Positions 55,989-64,000 of a stretch of DNA of 64,000 bases are shown here, piece by piece. Every line of letters begins with the position of its first letter. The first letter of the stretch is position 1. The position numbers and the translations under genes were made by a program. The notes beneath the pieces are model-generated. The model did not search any database. It had not been told where the DNA came from and saw only the letters and a program-made list of their open reading frames with translations. The stretch lies in contig NZ_KB850071.1 of NCBI RefSeq assembly GCF_000369525.1, positions 381,032-445,031 on the forward strand. The letters are read 5' to 3'. The stretch comes from Acinetobacter higginsii. GTDB taxonomy: Bacteria > Pseudomonadota > Gammaproteobacteria > Pseudomonadales > Moraxellaceae.

Positions 55989-56095
55989 CTATCGTGATAG
56001 GCGACATGGATGTCGCCATGTTCGACTACGGTCACAAGGACGTACCGTTAGTCGAACAAAGGATTTTTGCCTACTTTTGATCCTTCAAAAGTAGG
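55989..56095. repeat. Four-hairpin intergenic repeat
   Basis: A row of four inverted repeats in 107 bp: CTATCG/TGATAG (55989-56000), GGCGACAT/ATGTCGCC (56000-56017), a 12-bp imperfect stem TTCGACTA ... TAGTCGAA (56021-56056) and CCTACTTTTGA/TCAAAAGTAGG (56070-56095). Between two convergent genes, it may also act as a terminator. It looks like a dispersed repeat of REP type; copy number not visible. Confidence 0.65.
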
Positions 56096-56154
56096 GTACA
56101 TCATAAAGATAGATTACTAAAAACACTGATAAAGCAACAATTAGCCAAGAAATA

Positions 56155-56853
56155 CTATATCGCCACCAACTCCCGAATCCCCTTCTCAGGCATATCCTCC
56201 CCCCGCCCCTGTGCAATCACCTGCCCACGCGCCATCACCGTATACGCATCTGCCAACTCTTCAGCAAAATCATAAAACTGTTCCACCAAAATAATCGCCA
56301 TCTCGCCTTGATCAGCCAACTTACGAATCACTCGACCAATATCTTTAATAATTGAAGGCTGAATCCCTTCGGTCGGTTCATCCAGAATTAACACGCTTGG
56401 TTCTGAGGCCAACGCTCTGGCAATCGCAAGCTGCTGTTGCTGGCCACCCGATAAATCTCCGCCACGGCGATGTTTCATTTCATCAAGTACAGGGAAAATT
56501 TCATATAAATGGCTTGGCACCTTACGCGTCTTGGCACCCGAAAATTTCGCCATGCCAATTAAAATATTTTCTTCTACCGTTAAAGTTGAAAAGATATCGC
56601 GACCTTGCGGCACATAGGCCAAACCTGCACGTACCCGTTGCTCAGGGGACATCTTGGCGATGTCTTTGCCATCTAACAAAATCTGCCCTGACTTAATCGG
56701 CAGAATCCCCATCAGGCATTTCAACAAGGTGGTTTTGCCTACGCCATTACGGCCTAGCACCACACTACACTCCCCCACAGGCGCGTTAAAAGACACATCA
56801 CGCAGAATATGACTGCCACCATAGAATTGATTAATTTGTTTCACTTCTAACAT
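56155..56853 (-). CDS. urtE: Urea ABC transporter, ATP-binding subunit UrtE
   Basis: One of two ATPases of the urea importer. 232 aa. Seen: Walker A VLGRNGVGKTTLLK (about residues 33-46), signature RRGGDLSGGQQQQLAIARAL (about 134-153) with Walker B SVLILDEPTEGIQPSI. It shares the branched-chain amino-acid (LivF-like) ATPase architecture. Last gene of urtABCDE; 9 bp separate it from urtD. Confidence 0.94.
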   Translation of the reverse strand: MLEVKQINQFYGGSHILRDVSFNAPVGECSVVLGRNGVGKTTLLKCLMGILPIKSGQILLDGKDIAKMSPEQRVRAGLAYVPQGRDIFSTLTVEENILIGMAKFSGAKTRKVPSHLYEIFPVLDEMKHRRGGDLSGGQQQQLAIARALASEPSVLILDEPTEGIQPSIIKDIGRVIRKLADQGEMAIILVEQFYDFAEELADAYTVMARGQVIAQGRGEDMPEKGIRELVAI

Positions 56854-56862
56854 GTGCCTCTC

Positions 56863-57690
56863 CTAGCGTCCCAAATATTTTTCGATCACATCTTCATTGG
56901 CCTGAACCTCTGCCAATGTGCCTTCTGCCAAAATCGCCCCCTGCGCCAATACCGTGACTTTTTCACTGATGGTGTCAATAAAGCTCATGTCATGTTCCAC
57001 CACCACAAGGGTGTGATTTTTTTTCAGTTCCAGACACAGTTCAGCCGTGCGCTCGGTTTCAGCATCGGTCATGCCTGCGACAGGCTCATCCAATAAAATC
57101 AACTTCGGCCGTTGCATCAGCAACATGCCGATTTCCAACCACTGTTTTTGTCCATGTGACAGCAGACCCGCTGGCTTTTGCACAAATTCCTTTAAACGAA
57201 TCTGCTCCAAGCTCTCATCCAAAGCCAATTGCGCTTCGGGGTCTAAACGAGAAAAGAAGCTTTTCTTCACCCGCTTATCTCGAGGTGCTGCCAACAGCAG
57301 ATTTTCCATGACGGTAAAATTTTCAAACACTGTTGGTTTTTGAAATTTGCGACCGATACCCGCTTCGGCAATTTGCTCGGTGCTCATTTTGGCAAGATCA
57401 TAGTTTTGCCCAAAAAATGCCGTGCCTGTGGTTGGACGCGTTTTACCAGTAATCACATCCATCAAGGTGGTTTTACCCGCCCCATTCGGCCCGATAATGC
57501 AACGTAATTCACCCTCGGCAATGTACAACGACAAATCATTGAGGGCTCGAAATGAGTCAAACCAGACACTGACTTTTTCCAGATATAAGGCAATACCGTG
57601 GCTAAAATCCGCACCTTGCGGCTTGGCACGACCATAGCCCTCACCCAGTTGACCGCCATGTTGAGCTGAGTCTATTAATACATCACTCAT
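56863..57690 (-). CDS. urtD: Urea ABC transporter, ATP-binding subunit UrtD
   Basis: 275 aa, LivG-like ATPase. Seen: Walker A IIGPNGAGKTTLMDVITGKT (about residues 65-84), FQKPTVFENFTVMENLLLAA (about 116-135), signature LLSHGQKQWLEIGMLLMQRP (about 179-198), Walker B LILLDEPVAGM and the H-loop VVVEHDMSFID. The N-terminal 30 residues are an extension common in UrtD. It starts directly at the urtC stop. Confidence 0.94.
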   Translation of the reverse strand: MSDVLIDSAQHGGQLGEGYGRAKPQGADFSHGIALYLEKVSVWFDSFRALNDLSLYIAEGELRCIIGPNGAGKTTLMDVITGKTRPTTGTAFFGQNYDLAKMSTEQIAEAGIGRKFQKPTVFENFTVMENLLLAAPRDKRVKKSFFSRLDPEAQLALDESLEQIRLKEFVQKPAGLLSHGQKQWLEIGMLLMQRPKLILLDEPVAGMTDAETERTAELCLELKKNHTLVVVEHDMSFIDTISEKVTVLAQGAILAEGTLAEVQANEDVIEKYLGR

Positions 57691-58761
57691 TTAATCACGC
57701 TCCTTTTTAAAACGGTCGAATACACCAATCACACCCTTAGGTAAGAACAAGGTCACCACGATGAATAGCGCACCCAAGATCAATAACCATGCTTCTGGCG
57801 CAGCCACAGTGAAATAGGTTTTCACTGCATTGATTAAACCTGCCCCTAAAATCGGGCCAATCAAAGTGCCACGTCCACCCGCAGCCACCCACACCGCCAT
57901 TTCAATTGAGTTGACTGGGTTCATTTCGCTTGGGTTAATGATGCCTGCTTGCGGCACATACAGTGCCCCTGCAATGCCAGCAATCACCGCAGACAATACC
58001 CATGCCGACAGCTTGTACCACAGCGTACGATAGCCGAGGTATTGCAAACGATTTTCACTGTCACGAATCGCGCCCAATACTCTCCCATAAGGACGATTCA
58101 TCAGTTGACGTAGGCCAAGGAAGCACAACATCAACATCAATGCAGTCACAAAGCACAGCGTTGCGCGCATTGGTGCAGAGGTAATATCAAAACCCAAAAT
58201 TGTTTTAAAGCCTGTAAAACCATTATTGCCCCCAAAGCCTGTTTCATTACGAAAAAACAGTAATGCGGCGGCAAAAGTCATGGCTTGAGTAATGATCGAG
58301 AAATACACCCCTTTGATTTTGGAGCGAAAGGCAAAAAAGCCAAAGATAAATGCGATCAAACCGGGTACCAGCACCACCAGTGCCAGCGCCCAAGCAATGT
58401 GCTCGGTACCGATCCAATACCAAGGCAACTCAGTCCAACTCAGGAAACGCATAAAATCAGGCAGTCCGTCACCTGCGGATTGGCGCATGAGATACATGCC
58501 AAAGGCATAACCGCCCAAGGCAAAATACAAACCATGTCCCAAGCTTAGAATCCCGGCATAGCCCCAGACCAGATCCAGTGCAAGAGCCACCAAAGCCAAA
58601 CACATGATCTTGCCAATCAAGGTGATCCAGTAAGCAGATAGGTAAAAGGCCGAGTCAGGAGACAACAAGTGTAGCCACGGCAACAGCAATAACACGCCAA
58701 AACACAGTGCAATCGCCACCGCGCTATAGGGCTTGTCGGCAAATAAGGAAGTGATTTTCAT
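57691..58761 (-). CDS. urtC: Urea ABC transporter, permease UrtC
   Basis: 356 aa inner-membrane permease of the LivM type with about nine or ten hydrophobic segments. Hallmarks: GYAGILSLGHGLYFALGGYA (about residues 67-86), and GAIRDSENRLQYLGYRTLWY (about 234-253), the EAA-like cytosolic loop. The ATG at 58761 (MKITSLFADKPYS) has GGAG correctly spaced, 4 nt after the urtB stop; an upstream ATG at 58794 would overlap urtB. Confidence 0.93.
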   Translation of the reverse strand: MKITSLFADKPYSAVAIALCFGVLLLLPWLHLLSPDSAFYLSAYWITLIGKIMCLALVALALDLVWGYAGILSLGHGLYFALGGYAFGMYLMRQSAGDGLPDFMRFLSWTELPWYWIGTEHIAWALALVVLVPGLIAFIFGFFAFRSKIKGVYFSIITQAMTFAAALLFFRNETGFGGNNGFTGFKTILGFDITSAPMRATLCFVTALMLMLCFLGLRQLMNRPYGRVLGAIRDSENRLQYLGYRTLWYKLSAWVLSAVIAGIAGALYVPQAGIINPSEMNPVNSIEMAVWVAAGGRGTLIGPILGAGLINAVKTYFTVAAPEAWLLILGALFIVVTLFLPKGVIGVFDRFKKERD

Positions 58762-58765
58762 TGGC

Positions 58766-60388
58766 TTACTCCACAAAACGGCCTTTGATGGCAAACAAAC
58801 CTTGTGGACGCTTTTGGATAAACAAAATCACAAGAACCAAGAGAATAATTTTTGCGAGCACTGCACCTAAACCAATTTCTAAAACCGTACCGCTAATCCC
58901 CAGTCCAAGCGCTGCCAATACCGCACCCCACACTTGACCCACACCACCGACAACAACGACAAGGAAGGCATCAATAATGTAGTTTTGTCCAAGGTCAGGT
59001 CCAACATTACCGACCTGCGCCAAGGCACAACCTGCCAAACCCGCCAAGCCTGAACCCAGACCAAAGGCCATCATGTCAATCCGTGCAGAACGGATACCGA
59101 CAGCACGTGCCATTTGACGGTTTTGTGTCACGGCTCGAACGAATAAGCCAAAACGGGTTTTATTGAGTAGGAACAGCAACAGTAATAACACTGCGACGGT
59201 AAAACCAATAATGGCGATCCGGTTATAAGGCAGCATTAGGCTCGGTGTTAGCGCAATTCCACCACTCAACCATGCTACGTTGGAAACCTCGACATTTTGC
59301 GCACCGAACACCATACGCACCAATTGCATCAGGATCAGACTCACACCAAAGGTGGCAAGTAAAGTTTCCAATTGACGGCCATACAGCGGGCGAATCACGG
59401 TGCGTTCAATCAACATGCCCATCAAGGCACTGACCAGGAATGCCGCAGGAATTGCTGCCAATAAATACCAATCGACTAATCCAGCAAAATGAGTCTTAAA
59501 AAAACTCTGGATTACATAGGTGGTATAGGCACCAATCATGATGAGCTCACCATGTGCCATGTTAATTACCCCAAGCAGACCATAGGTAATGGCTAAGCCA
59601 AGTGCTGCAAGCAGTAAAATGCTGGCGGTACTTAGGCCTGAAAAGACATGGCCTGACCACTCACTGATTTGTAGGCGGGTTTTAATTTTATTTTGTGCAT
59701 CCAGTAAAGCTGCTTTCAGCGCAGGATTAGTTTGTGGTTGTTCTAAAGTTTGGTTGATCAAAGCGAATACGTCAGGACGATTTGAATCGGCCAAGACTTT
59801 CACTGCTTCAAGCTTGGTAAACTCATCAGCACTGTTAAAATCCAGACGAGCTTTGAGCTGTGCTAAACGTGCTTTGACCTGATCATTTTTTTCATTCAGA
59901 TAAAGCTGCTTCACCATCGCGACATCAAGTTCAGCCAAGTTATTTTCTAAAATATCAACTGCAGCTAAACGTTGAGAAGCATCTGTAGAATCGAGTTTGG
60001 CTTTGGCTTGACCAAAATTCAGCGCTTTGCGTAAGGTATTCACCAAAGTCACTTGGGATAAATCCGCAGGCCATTGTTCCAACGCCTGCTGCTCAGGATA
60101 ACTAAACAGCTTGTCATCATTTTTTAAGAGATAAGTATTGCCTGCGCTATCGGTATACAGCTCATTTTGATCAATATATGCCACCAGTTGATCCAGTTGT
60201 TCAATACTGGCAGGCCATTGATTGAGCATGGCACGACGCGTCGCAAAATCGGACTTCACAAAGGTCTGAATGGCATCTTGAGAAGCTGTAGACGTCACGG
60301 TTGTTGCGGATGTGGCTTCTGCCCATGCTGGACTAAAAATCATCTGTGCCATGATGCAGAGCAGTGCCAAAACATAGTGTTTCGCCAT
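58766..60388 (-). CDS. urtB: Urea ABC transporter, permease UrtB
   Basis: 540 aa. Unlike LivH it has an N-terminal secreted part: signal peptide MAKHYVLALLCIMAQMIFSP-AWA, then about 220 residues with helical repeats (VDILENNLAELDVAMVKQLY, VKVLADSNRPDVFALINQTL), then the LivH-like permease from about residue 245 with GLLGVINMAHGELIMIGAYT and GRQLETLLATFGVSLILMQL. The long periplasmic domain is the normal UrtB architecture. A hairpin lies between urtA and urtB. Confidence 0.93.
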   Translation of the reverse strand: MAKHYVLALLCIMAQMIFSPAWAEATSATTVTSTASQDAIQTFVKSDFATRRAMLNQWPASIEQLDQLVAYIDQNELYTDSAGNTYLLKNDDKLFSYPEQQALEQWPADLSQVTLVNTLRKALNFGQAKAKLDSTDASQRLAAVDILENNLAELDVAMVKQLYLNEKNDQVKARLAQLKARLDFNSADEFTKLEAVKVLADSNRPDVFALINQTLEQPQTNPALKAALLDAQNKIKTRLQISEWSGHVFSGLSTASILLLAALGLAITYGLLGVINMAHGELIMIGAYTTYVIQSFFKTHFAGLVDWYLLAAIPAAFLVSALMGMLIERTVIRPLYGRQLETLLATFGVSLILMQLVRMVFGAQNVEVSNVAWLSGGIALTPSLMLPYNRIAIIGFTVAVLLLLLFLLNKTRFGLFVRAVTQNRQMARAVGIRSARIDMMAFGLGSGLAGLAGCALAQVGNVGPDLGQNYIIDAFLVVVVGGVGQVWGAVLAALGLGISGTVLEIGLGAVLAKIILLVLVILFIQKRPQGLFAIKGRFVE

Positions 60389-60443
60389 AGAACTCCCCTT
60401 ATTATTACGGTTTTAAATAGATCAAAAAAAATCAGAATAGAAA

Positions 60444-60467
60444 AGCCTGCTGTGAATACAGCAGGCT
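60444..60467 (-). terminator. Hairpin between urtA and urtB (attenuator candidate)
   Basis: Perfect 10-bp stem AGCCTGCTGT/ACAGCAGGCT with loop ATTC, 10 bp after the urtA stop on the minus strand, followed by TTTTC and, further on, a run of eight T. It can reduce transcription into urtBCDE or protect the 3' end of urtA mRNA. Confidence 0.7.
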
Positions 60468-60476
60468 AAAAGTCAA

Positions 60477-61757
60477 TTATTTCGGGATATACGGGCTCCA
60501 AGGCTCTGCCTTGATGGTTTGTGCAGTTTTATAAACCACGTCGAATTGACCATCGCCGCGGATCTGTCCAATCATCACAGGTTTATGTAGATGGTGATTC
60601 GTTTCATCCATTTTTAAGGTATAGCCTGATGGCGCAGCAAAAGTCTGACCTGCCATCGCATCACGAACTTTGTCGACTTCTGTCGAGCCCGCTTTTTCAA
60701 CTGCTTGCTTCCACATATTGATACCGACATAGGTCGCTTCCATCGGATCGTTGGTCACCACTTTGTCTGCATTTGGAAGTTTATATTCCACCGCATATTG
60801 TTTGAATTTATTCACAAACTCAGTGTTTTTAGGATTTTTCACTGACATGAAGTAGTTCCATGCCGCTAAATGACCCACCAATGGTTTGGTATCGATACCG
60901 CGTAATTCTTCCTCACCTACCGAGAAGGCCATGACAGGAATATCAGATGCTTTAATGCCTTGGTTACCTAGCTCACGATAGAACGGCACATTGGAGTCGC
61001 CATTGATGGTCGAGATCACCGCAGTCTTTTTACCTGCAGAGAACTTCTTAATATTGGAAACAATGGTTTGATAATTGCTGTGACCAAATGGCGTGTATTC
61101 TTCCATGATGTCAGCATCAGCCACACCCTTCGACTTCAAGAAAGCACGCAAGATTTTGTTGGTGGTGCGTGGATAGACATAGTCTGTACCGAGTAACACA
61201 AAACGTTCTGCTTTACCGCCCTCATCCCCCATCAAGTATTCAACCGCAGGAATCGCTTGTTGATTTGGTGCTGCACCCGTGTAGAAGATATTTTTAGACT
61301 GTTCCTGACCTTCATATTGCACTGGATAGAACAATAAGCCATTTAGCTCTTCCACCACAGGCAAAACTGATTTACGCGAAACGGATGTCCAGCAGCCAAA
61401 AATAACAGCCACTTTATCTTGGGTAATCAACTGACGGGCTTTTTCTGCAAACAATGGCCAATCCGATGCAGGGTCAACAATCACAGGCTCTAATTTTTTT
61501 CCGAGTACCCCACCATTGGCATTAATCTCATTAATGGTCATCAAGGCAGTGTCTTTCAGTGACGTTTCAGAAATCGCCATGGTGCCTGAAAGCGAATGTA
61601 GAATCCCCACTTTAATAGTATCGCCACTGGCAGCGGGTGCAGTTTTAGCTTCTGTTTTGGTCTGTTCTGTTTTTTCTGCTGGTTTTGAACAGCCAACTAG
61701 ACCGATCCCCATCATGGCTGCCATCAGTACGGACATCGACATCAATTTGTTTTGCAT
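60477..61757 (-). CDS. urtA: Urea ABC transporter, substrate-binding lipoprotein UrtA
   Basis: 426 aa. Lipoprotein signal MQNKLMSMSVLMAAMMGIG with lipobox LVGC (Cys 23), then a tether rich in Lys/Glu/Thr/Ala. Periplasmic binding fold of the amide/urea type: IKVGILHSLSGTMAISETSL (about residues 47-66), VIFGCWTSVSRKSVLPVVEE (about 118-137), LFYPVQYEGQEQSKNIFYTG (about 141-160). It captures urea and delivers it to UrtBC. First gene of the operon, with GGAG before the start and a sigma54-like promoter upstream. Confidence 0.95.
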   Translation of the reverse strand: MQNKLMSMSVLMAAMMGIGLVGCSKPAEKTEQTKTEAKTAPAASGDTIKVGILHSLSGTMAISETSLKDTALMTINEINANGGVLGKKLEPVIVDPASDWPLFAEKARQLITQDKVAVIFGCWTSVSRKSVLPVVEELNGLLFYPVQYEGQEQSKNIFYTGAAPNQQAIPAVEYLMGDEGGKAERFVLLGTDYVYPRTTNKILRAFLKSKGVADADIMEEYTPFGHSNYQTIVSNIKKFSAGKKTAVISTINGDSNVPFYRELGNQGIKASDIPVMAFSVGEEELRGIDTKPLVGHLAAWNYFMSVKNPKNTEFVNKFKQYAVEYKLPNADKVVTNDPMEATYVGINMWKQAVEKAGSTEVDKVRDAMAGQTFAAPSGYTLKMDETNHHLHKPVMIGQIRGDGQFDVVYKTAQTIKAEPWSPYIPK

Positions 61758-61805
61758 CTTGTTTCTCCACCCATCAATAATTGTGATTTTTACTGGGTGG
61801 AGTTA

Positions 61806-61822
61806 TTCAATTTCTGTGCCAA
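61806..61822 (-). promoter_or_regulatory. Sigma54-like promoter before urtA
   Basis: Minus strand TTGGCAC-AGAA-ATTGAA: GG at -24, and GA where the consensus has GC at -12, spaced by 10 nt. One mismatch in the key -12 pair. The start would be near 61795, a leader of about 38 nt. Urea transport is often nitrogen-controlled, which fits. Confidence 0.5.
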
Positions 61823-61881
61823 CACAATAAGATATTGTTTTTAATTAATTTAAATAAAATTTAAGTCTTAATTCTTTCATC

Positions 61882-61903
61882 TTGTATACAACATTGCATA
61901 CAA
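61882..61903. promoter_or_regulatory. Tandem TTGTATACAA-like boxes upstream of urtA
   Basis: TTGTATACAA (perfect palindrome, 61882-61891) and TTGCATACAA (61894-61903), centres 12 bp apart. They lie about 60-80 nt upstream of the sigma54-like element. Such boxes are typical of GntR/FadR-type regulators; the regulator itself is not visible here. Confidence 0.5.
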
Positions 61904-61968
61904 AAAATACGCAACGACCTAAAATGATGCAAATTTGTTCAGCTCGGATATTAAAAGTTCAACAAAAG

Positions 61969-61996
61969 AAAAAGCCAAGCTAGTGCTTGGCTTTAA
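61969..61996 (-). terminator. Intrinsic terminator of parE
   Basis: Stem AAAGCCAAGC/GCTTGGCTTT with loop ACTA; on the minus strand TTTTTCTTTTG follows. 22 bp after the parE stop. Confidence 0.88.
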
Positions 61997-62017
61997 TCCG
62001 ATAATGAGACAAAGGGC

Positions 62018-63901
62018 TTAAACCGTAATATCTGCCAAATTACCCTTTTGTTCTAACCAGTGTTTACGATCTGCTGAACGCTTTTTCGCAAGTAATTTAT
62101 CCAATAACCCTGCGGTTAAATGTGCATCATCCAAGTCCAATTGCACCAAACGACGCGTATTCGGGTCCATTGTGGTTTCACGCAACTGGCTGGCGTTCAT
62201 CTCGCCCAAACCTTTAAATCGGGTGATCTGAGGATTTTTATTGCCTTTAACTTTTTTCAGGATACTTTCAAGCTCATCATCATCCAAGGCATAGTACACC
62301 TCTTTACCAATATCGATACGATAAAGTGGTGGCATAGCGACGAACAGATGGCCTTCCTCAACCAAAGTCGGGAAATGTTTTACGAATAAAGCGCATAATA
62401 AAGTTGCGATATGTAGACCATCCGAATCCGCATCGGCAAGGATACAGATCTTGCCATAACGCAATTCAGACAGATCATCACTGCCTGGATCGACTCCAAT
62501 TGCGATGGCAATATCATGCACTTCTTGAGACGCCAACACTTCGTCTGAAGAGACTTCCCAAGTATTCAGGATTTTTCCACGAATCGGCATAATCGCTTGG
62601 AAATTCTTGTCACGTGCCTGTTTGGCACTACCGCCCGCAGAATCCCCTTCGACAATAAACAGCTCACTATCTTCACGGGTTAAACCAACACAGTCTGCCA
62701 GTTTTCCAGGCAGCGCAGGGCCTGCAACAATCTTCTTACGCTCCACTTTCTTCGCTGCTTTTAAACGACGTCCTGCTTTGGCAATCGCCATTTCCGCCAG
62801 TTGCGTCGCAATCTCGGCATGCTGGTTTAACCATAAAGCAAATGCATCTTTGGCGATGTTCAGCACAATATTAGAGGCTTCACGACTGGATAAACGTTCT
62901 TTGGTTTGCCCAGAAAATTGTGGCTCTTGGAATTTCAGCGATAGAATAAAGTTTACGCCATCCCAAACATCTTCCGCAGACAGCTTCATATTACGCGGCA
63001 ACAAATTGCGTAATTCACAAAATTCACGTAAAGCCTCAGTCACACCTGAACGCAGACCATTGACATGGGTACCGCCTTGCGCGGTTGGAATCAAGTTGAC
63101 ATAGCTTTCCTGAATCTGCTCGCCACCTTCCACATTCCAGCAAATCGCAAATTCACAGGCTGCGCGGTCTGCTTGTCCGCTACTGACAAAAGCGGGATCT
63201 GGCAAGATGTCTCGATCTTGCAGTTCATCCATTAAATAGTCGACCAGACCATTTTCAAACTGCCATTCGATCTTTTCGTTATTGATTTTATCGTCATAAA
63301 TAATTTTTAAGCCCGCCGCTAAAACTGCCTTGGCTTTTAAATTATGTTTCAGTGCTTTAAGCGCAAATTTAGGGCTATCAAAATATTTGGTTTCAGGCCA
63401 GAAACGTACTGTGGTGCCTGTCGCACGCTTAGCGACCTTACCTTCTAAAACCGACAAAGGTGCAACTGGCTCGCCTTGTTCAAAGGCCATTTGATACAGA
63501 TTACCTTGACGCTGTACTGCCACTTCAACACGGGTCGATAAGGCATTGACCACCGAAATCCCGACCCCATGCAGACCACCAGAGAACTGATAGTTATCGG
63601 TGCTGAATTTACCGCCTGCATGCAGCTTGGTCAAAATAATCTCGATACCACTTTGCCCATATTCAGGATGAATGTCGACTGGCATACCCCGCCCATTATC
63701 TTCAACCGACAATGAGCCATCTTCATAGACCGTGACACAAATCTGGTTGGCATGACCCGCAAGTGCTTCATCGACTGCATTATCAATCACCTCTTGCGCC
63801 AAATGGTTTGGACGTGAGGTGTCGGTATACATACCCGGTCGACGACGCACTGGATCTAAACCAGAAAGAACTTCAAGAGATTGTGCCGTGTATTGTGTCA
63901 C
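62018..63901 (-). CDS. parE: DNA topoisomerase IV subunit B
   Basis: ATPase subunit that decatenates chromosomes with ParC. 627 aa. Seen: GHKL ATP site EVIDNAVDEALAGHANQI and VEDNGRGMPVDIHPEYGQSG (about residues 37-85), GGLHGVGISVVNALS (about 108-122), TOPRIM motifs FIVEGDSAGGSAKQARD (about 411-427) and CILADADSDGLHIATLL (about 485-501), and RFKGLGEMNASQLRETTMDP near the C-terminus. Start is GTG at 63899-63901 with AAGGAAG upstream. It follows a YqiA-like gene, as in many gammaproteobacteria. Confidence 0.96.
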   Translation of the reverse strand: MTQYTAQSLEVLSGLDPVRRRPGMYTDTSRPNHLAQEVIDNAVDEALAGHANQICVTVYEDGSLSVEDNGRGMPVDIHPEYGQSGIEIILTKLHAGGKFSTDNYQFSGGLHGVGISVVNALSTRVEVAVQRQGNLYQMAFEQGEPVAPLSVLEGKVAKRATGTTVRFWPETKYFDSPKFALKALKHNLKAKAVLAAGLKIIYDDKINNEKIEWQFENGLVDYLMDELQDRDILPDPAFVSSGQADRAACEFAICWNVEGGEQIQESYVNLIPTAQGGTHVNGLRSGVTEALREFCELRNLLPRNMKLSAEDVWDGVNFILSLKFQEPQFSGQTKERLSSREASNIVLNIAKDAFALWLNQHAEIATQLAEMAIAKAGRRLKAAKKVERKKIVAGPALPGKLADCVGLTREDSELFIVEGDSAGGSAKQARDKNFQAIMPIRGKILNTWEVSSDEVLASQEVHDIAIAIGVDPGSDDLSELRYGKICILADADSDGLHIATLLCALFVKHFPTLVEEGHLFVAMPPLYRIDIGKEVYYALDDDELESILKKVKGNKNPQITRFKGLGEMNASQLRETTMDPNTRRLVQLDLDDAHLTAGLLDKLLAKKRSADRKHWLEQKGNLADITV

Positions 63902-63915
63902 TTGGTCTGACTTCC

Positions 63916-64000
63916 TTATTGGATGGCTGCCGATAAAAATTCGAGAACTAAAGGTAATTTTTCTTCAAAATCATCCATTGCATGATTACCATCTGCGTCG
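63916..64000 (-). CDS. C-terminal end of YqiA-like alpha/beta hydrolase (partial)
   Basis: The last 27 codons before a stop at 63916: DADGNHAMDDFEEKLPLVLE, then FLSAAIQ and stop. The GNHAMDDF segment carries the expected catalytic His, and the position directly before parE (14 bp) is the usual place of yqiA. The rest lies beyond the right edge, so the assignment is based on this tail and context. Confidence 0.6.
   Translation of the reverse strand, partial: DADGNHAMDDFEEKLPLVLEFLSAAIQ

Overview
The window is about 64 kb of a chromosome from the genus Acinetobacter (Gammaproteobacteria, Moraxellaceae). This rests on its A+T-rich composition, two tandem porins of the Omp33-36 type, an ExoIII-like Crc gene divergent from pyrE, and a division cluster in the order murG-murC-ddl-ftsQ-ftsA-ftsZ-lpxC. 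I cannot name the species. Most of the window is core genome. I saw no tRNA, rRNA, CRISPR array, transposase or integrase.

Layout. 1-3.7 kb: end of a response regulator, then the sulfone pair msuE-sfnG (FMN reductase plus dimethyl-sulfone monooxygenase), an AsnC-type regulator and an isochorismatase-like hydrolase. 3.7-12.7 kb: a MITE/REP-like repeat, acs, a DUF805 protein, an MscS channel, rsmE-waaA, an arsR-nemA pair and prfB with its programmed +1 frameshift. 13-15 kb: two paralogous porins that share promoter and 5' leader. 15-23 kb: recJ-pdxH-glmM, guaB, a YkgJ-type cysteine cluster protein, a diiron metallo-beta-lactamase-fold protein, and a GDT1-type Mn exporter behind a yybP-ykoY manganese riboswitch. 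23-28 kb: aceE-aceF. 28-39 kb: M23 peptidase and divergent dciA, then lpxC, ftsZ, ftsA, ftsQ, ddl, murC, murG and gshB (all minus strand), gpx and a divergent OhrR-like regulator. 40-43.4 kb: a small variable region with a HAD protein, an SDR lacking its catalytic Tyr and an unknown lipoprotein. 43.4-45.2 kb: pyrE, crc and a GGA-rich non-coding RNA candidate. 45-56 kb: metabolic and envelope genes (ArsC/Spx-like, esterase, diguanylate cyclase, GST, dsbD, outer-membrane proteins, ribosome hibernation factor, GNAT). 56-62 kb: the urea ABC transporter urtABCDE. 62-64 kb: parE and the 3' end of an upstream YqiA-like hydrolase gene.

How genes work together. MsuE should supply reduced FMN to SfnG for sulfur scavenging from sulfones. 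AceE and AceF make acetyl-CoA from pyruvate and Acs makes it from acetate. GlmM, MurC, MurG, Ddl, LpxC and WaaA feed the cell envelope, with FtsQAZ for division. UrtABCDE imports urea under a promoter region that looks sigma54-like. Gpx and the OhrR-like protein form a peroxide-response pair, and ArsR-NemA looks like an electrophile or redox pair.

Most interesting. (1) An intergenic RNA after crc with eight GGA motifs, one in a perfect hairpin loop, and an intrinsic terminator; it looks like a CsrA/RsmA-sequestering RNA. (2) A decayed second copy of the pyrE 3' end and terminator exactly 2,560 bp from the real one, flanking the SDR/lipoprotein segment and suggesting past integration at pyrE. 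(3) Crc keeps the ExoIII catalytic residues that Pseudomonas Crc has lost. I found no clearly new multi-gene system; these are the best candidates.
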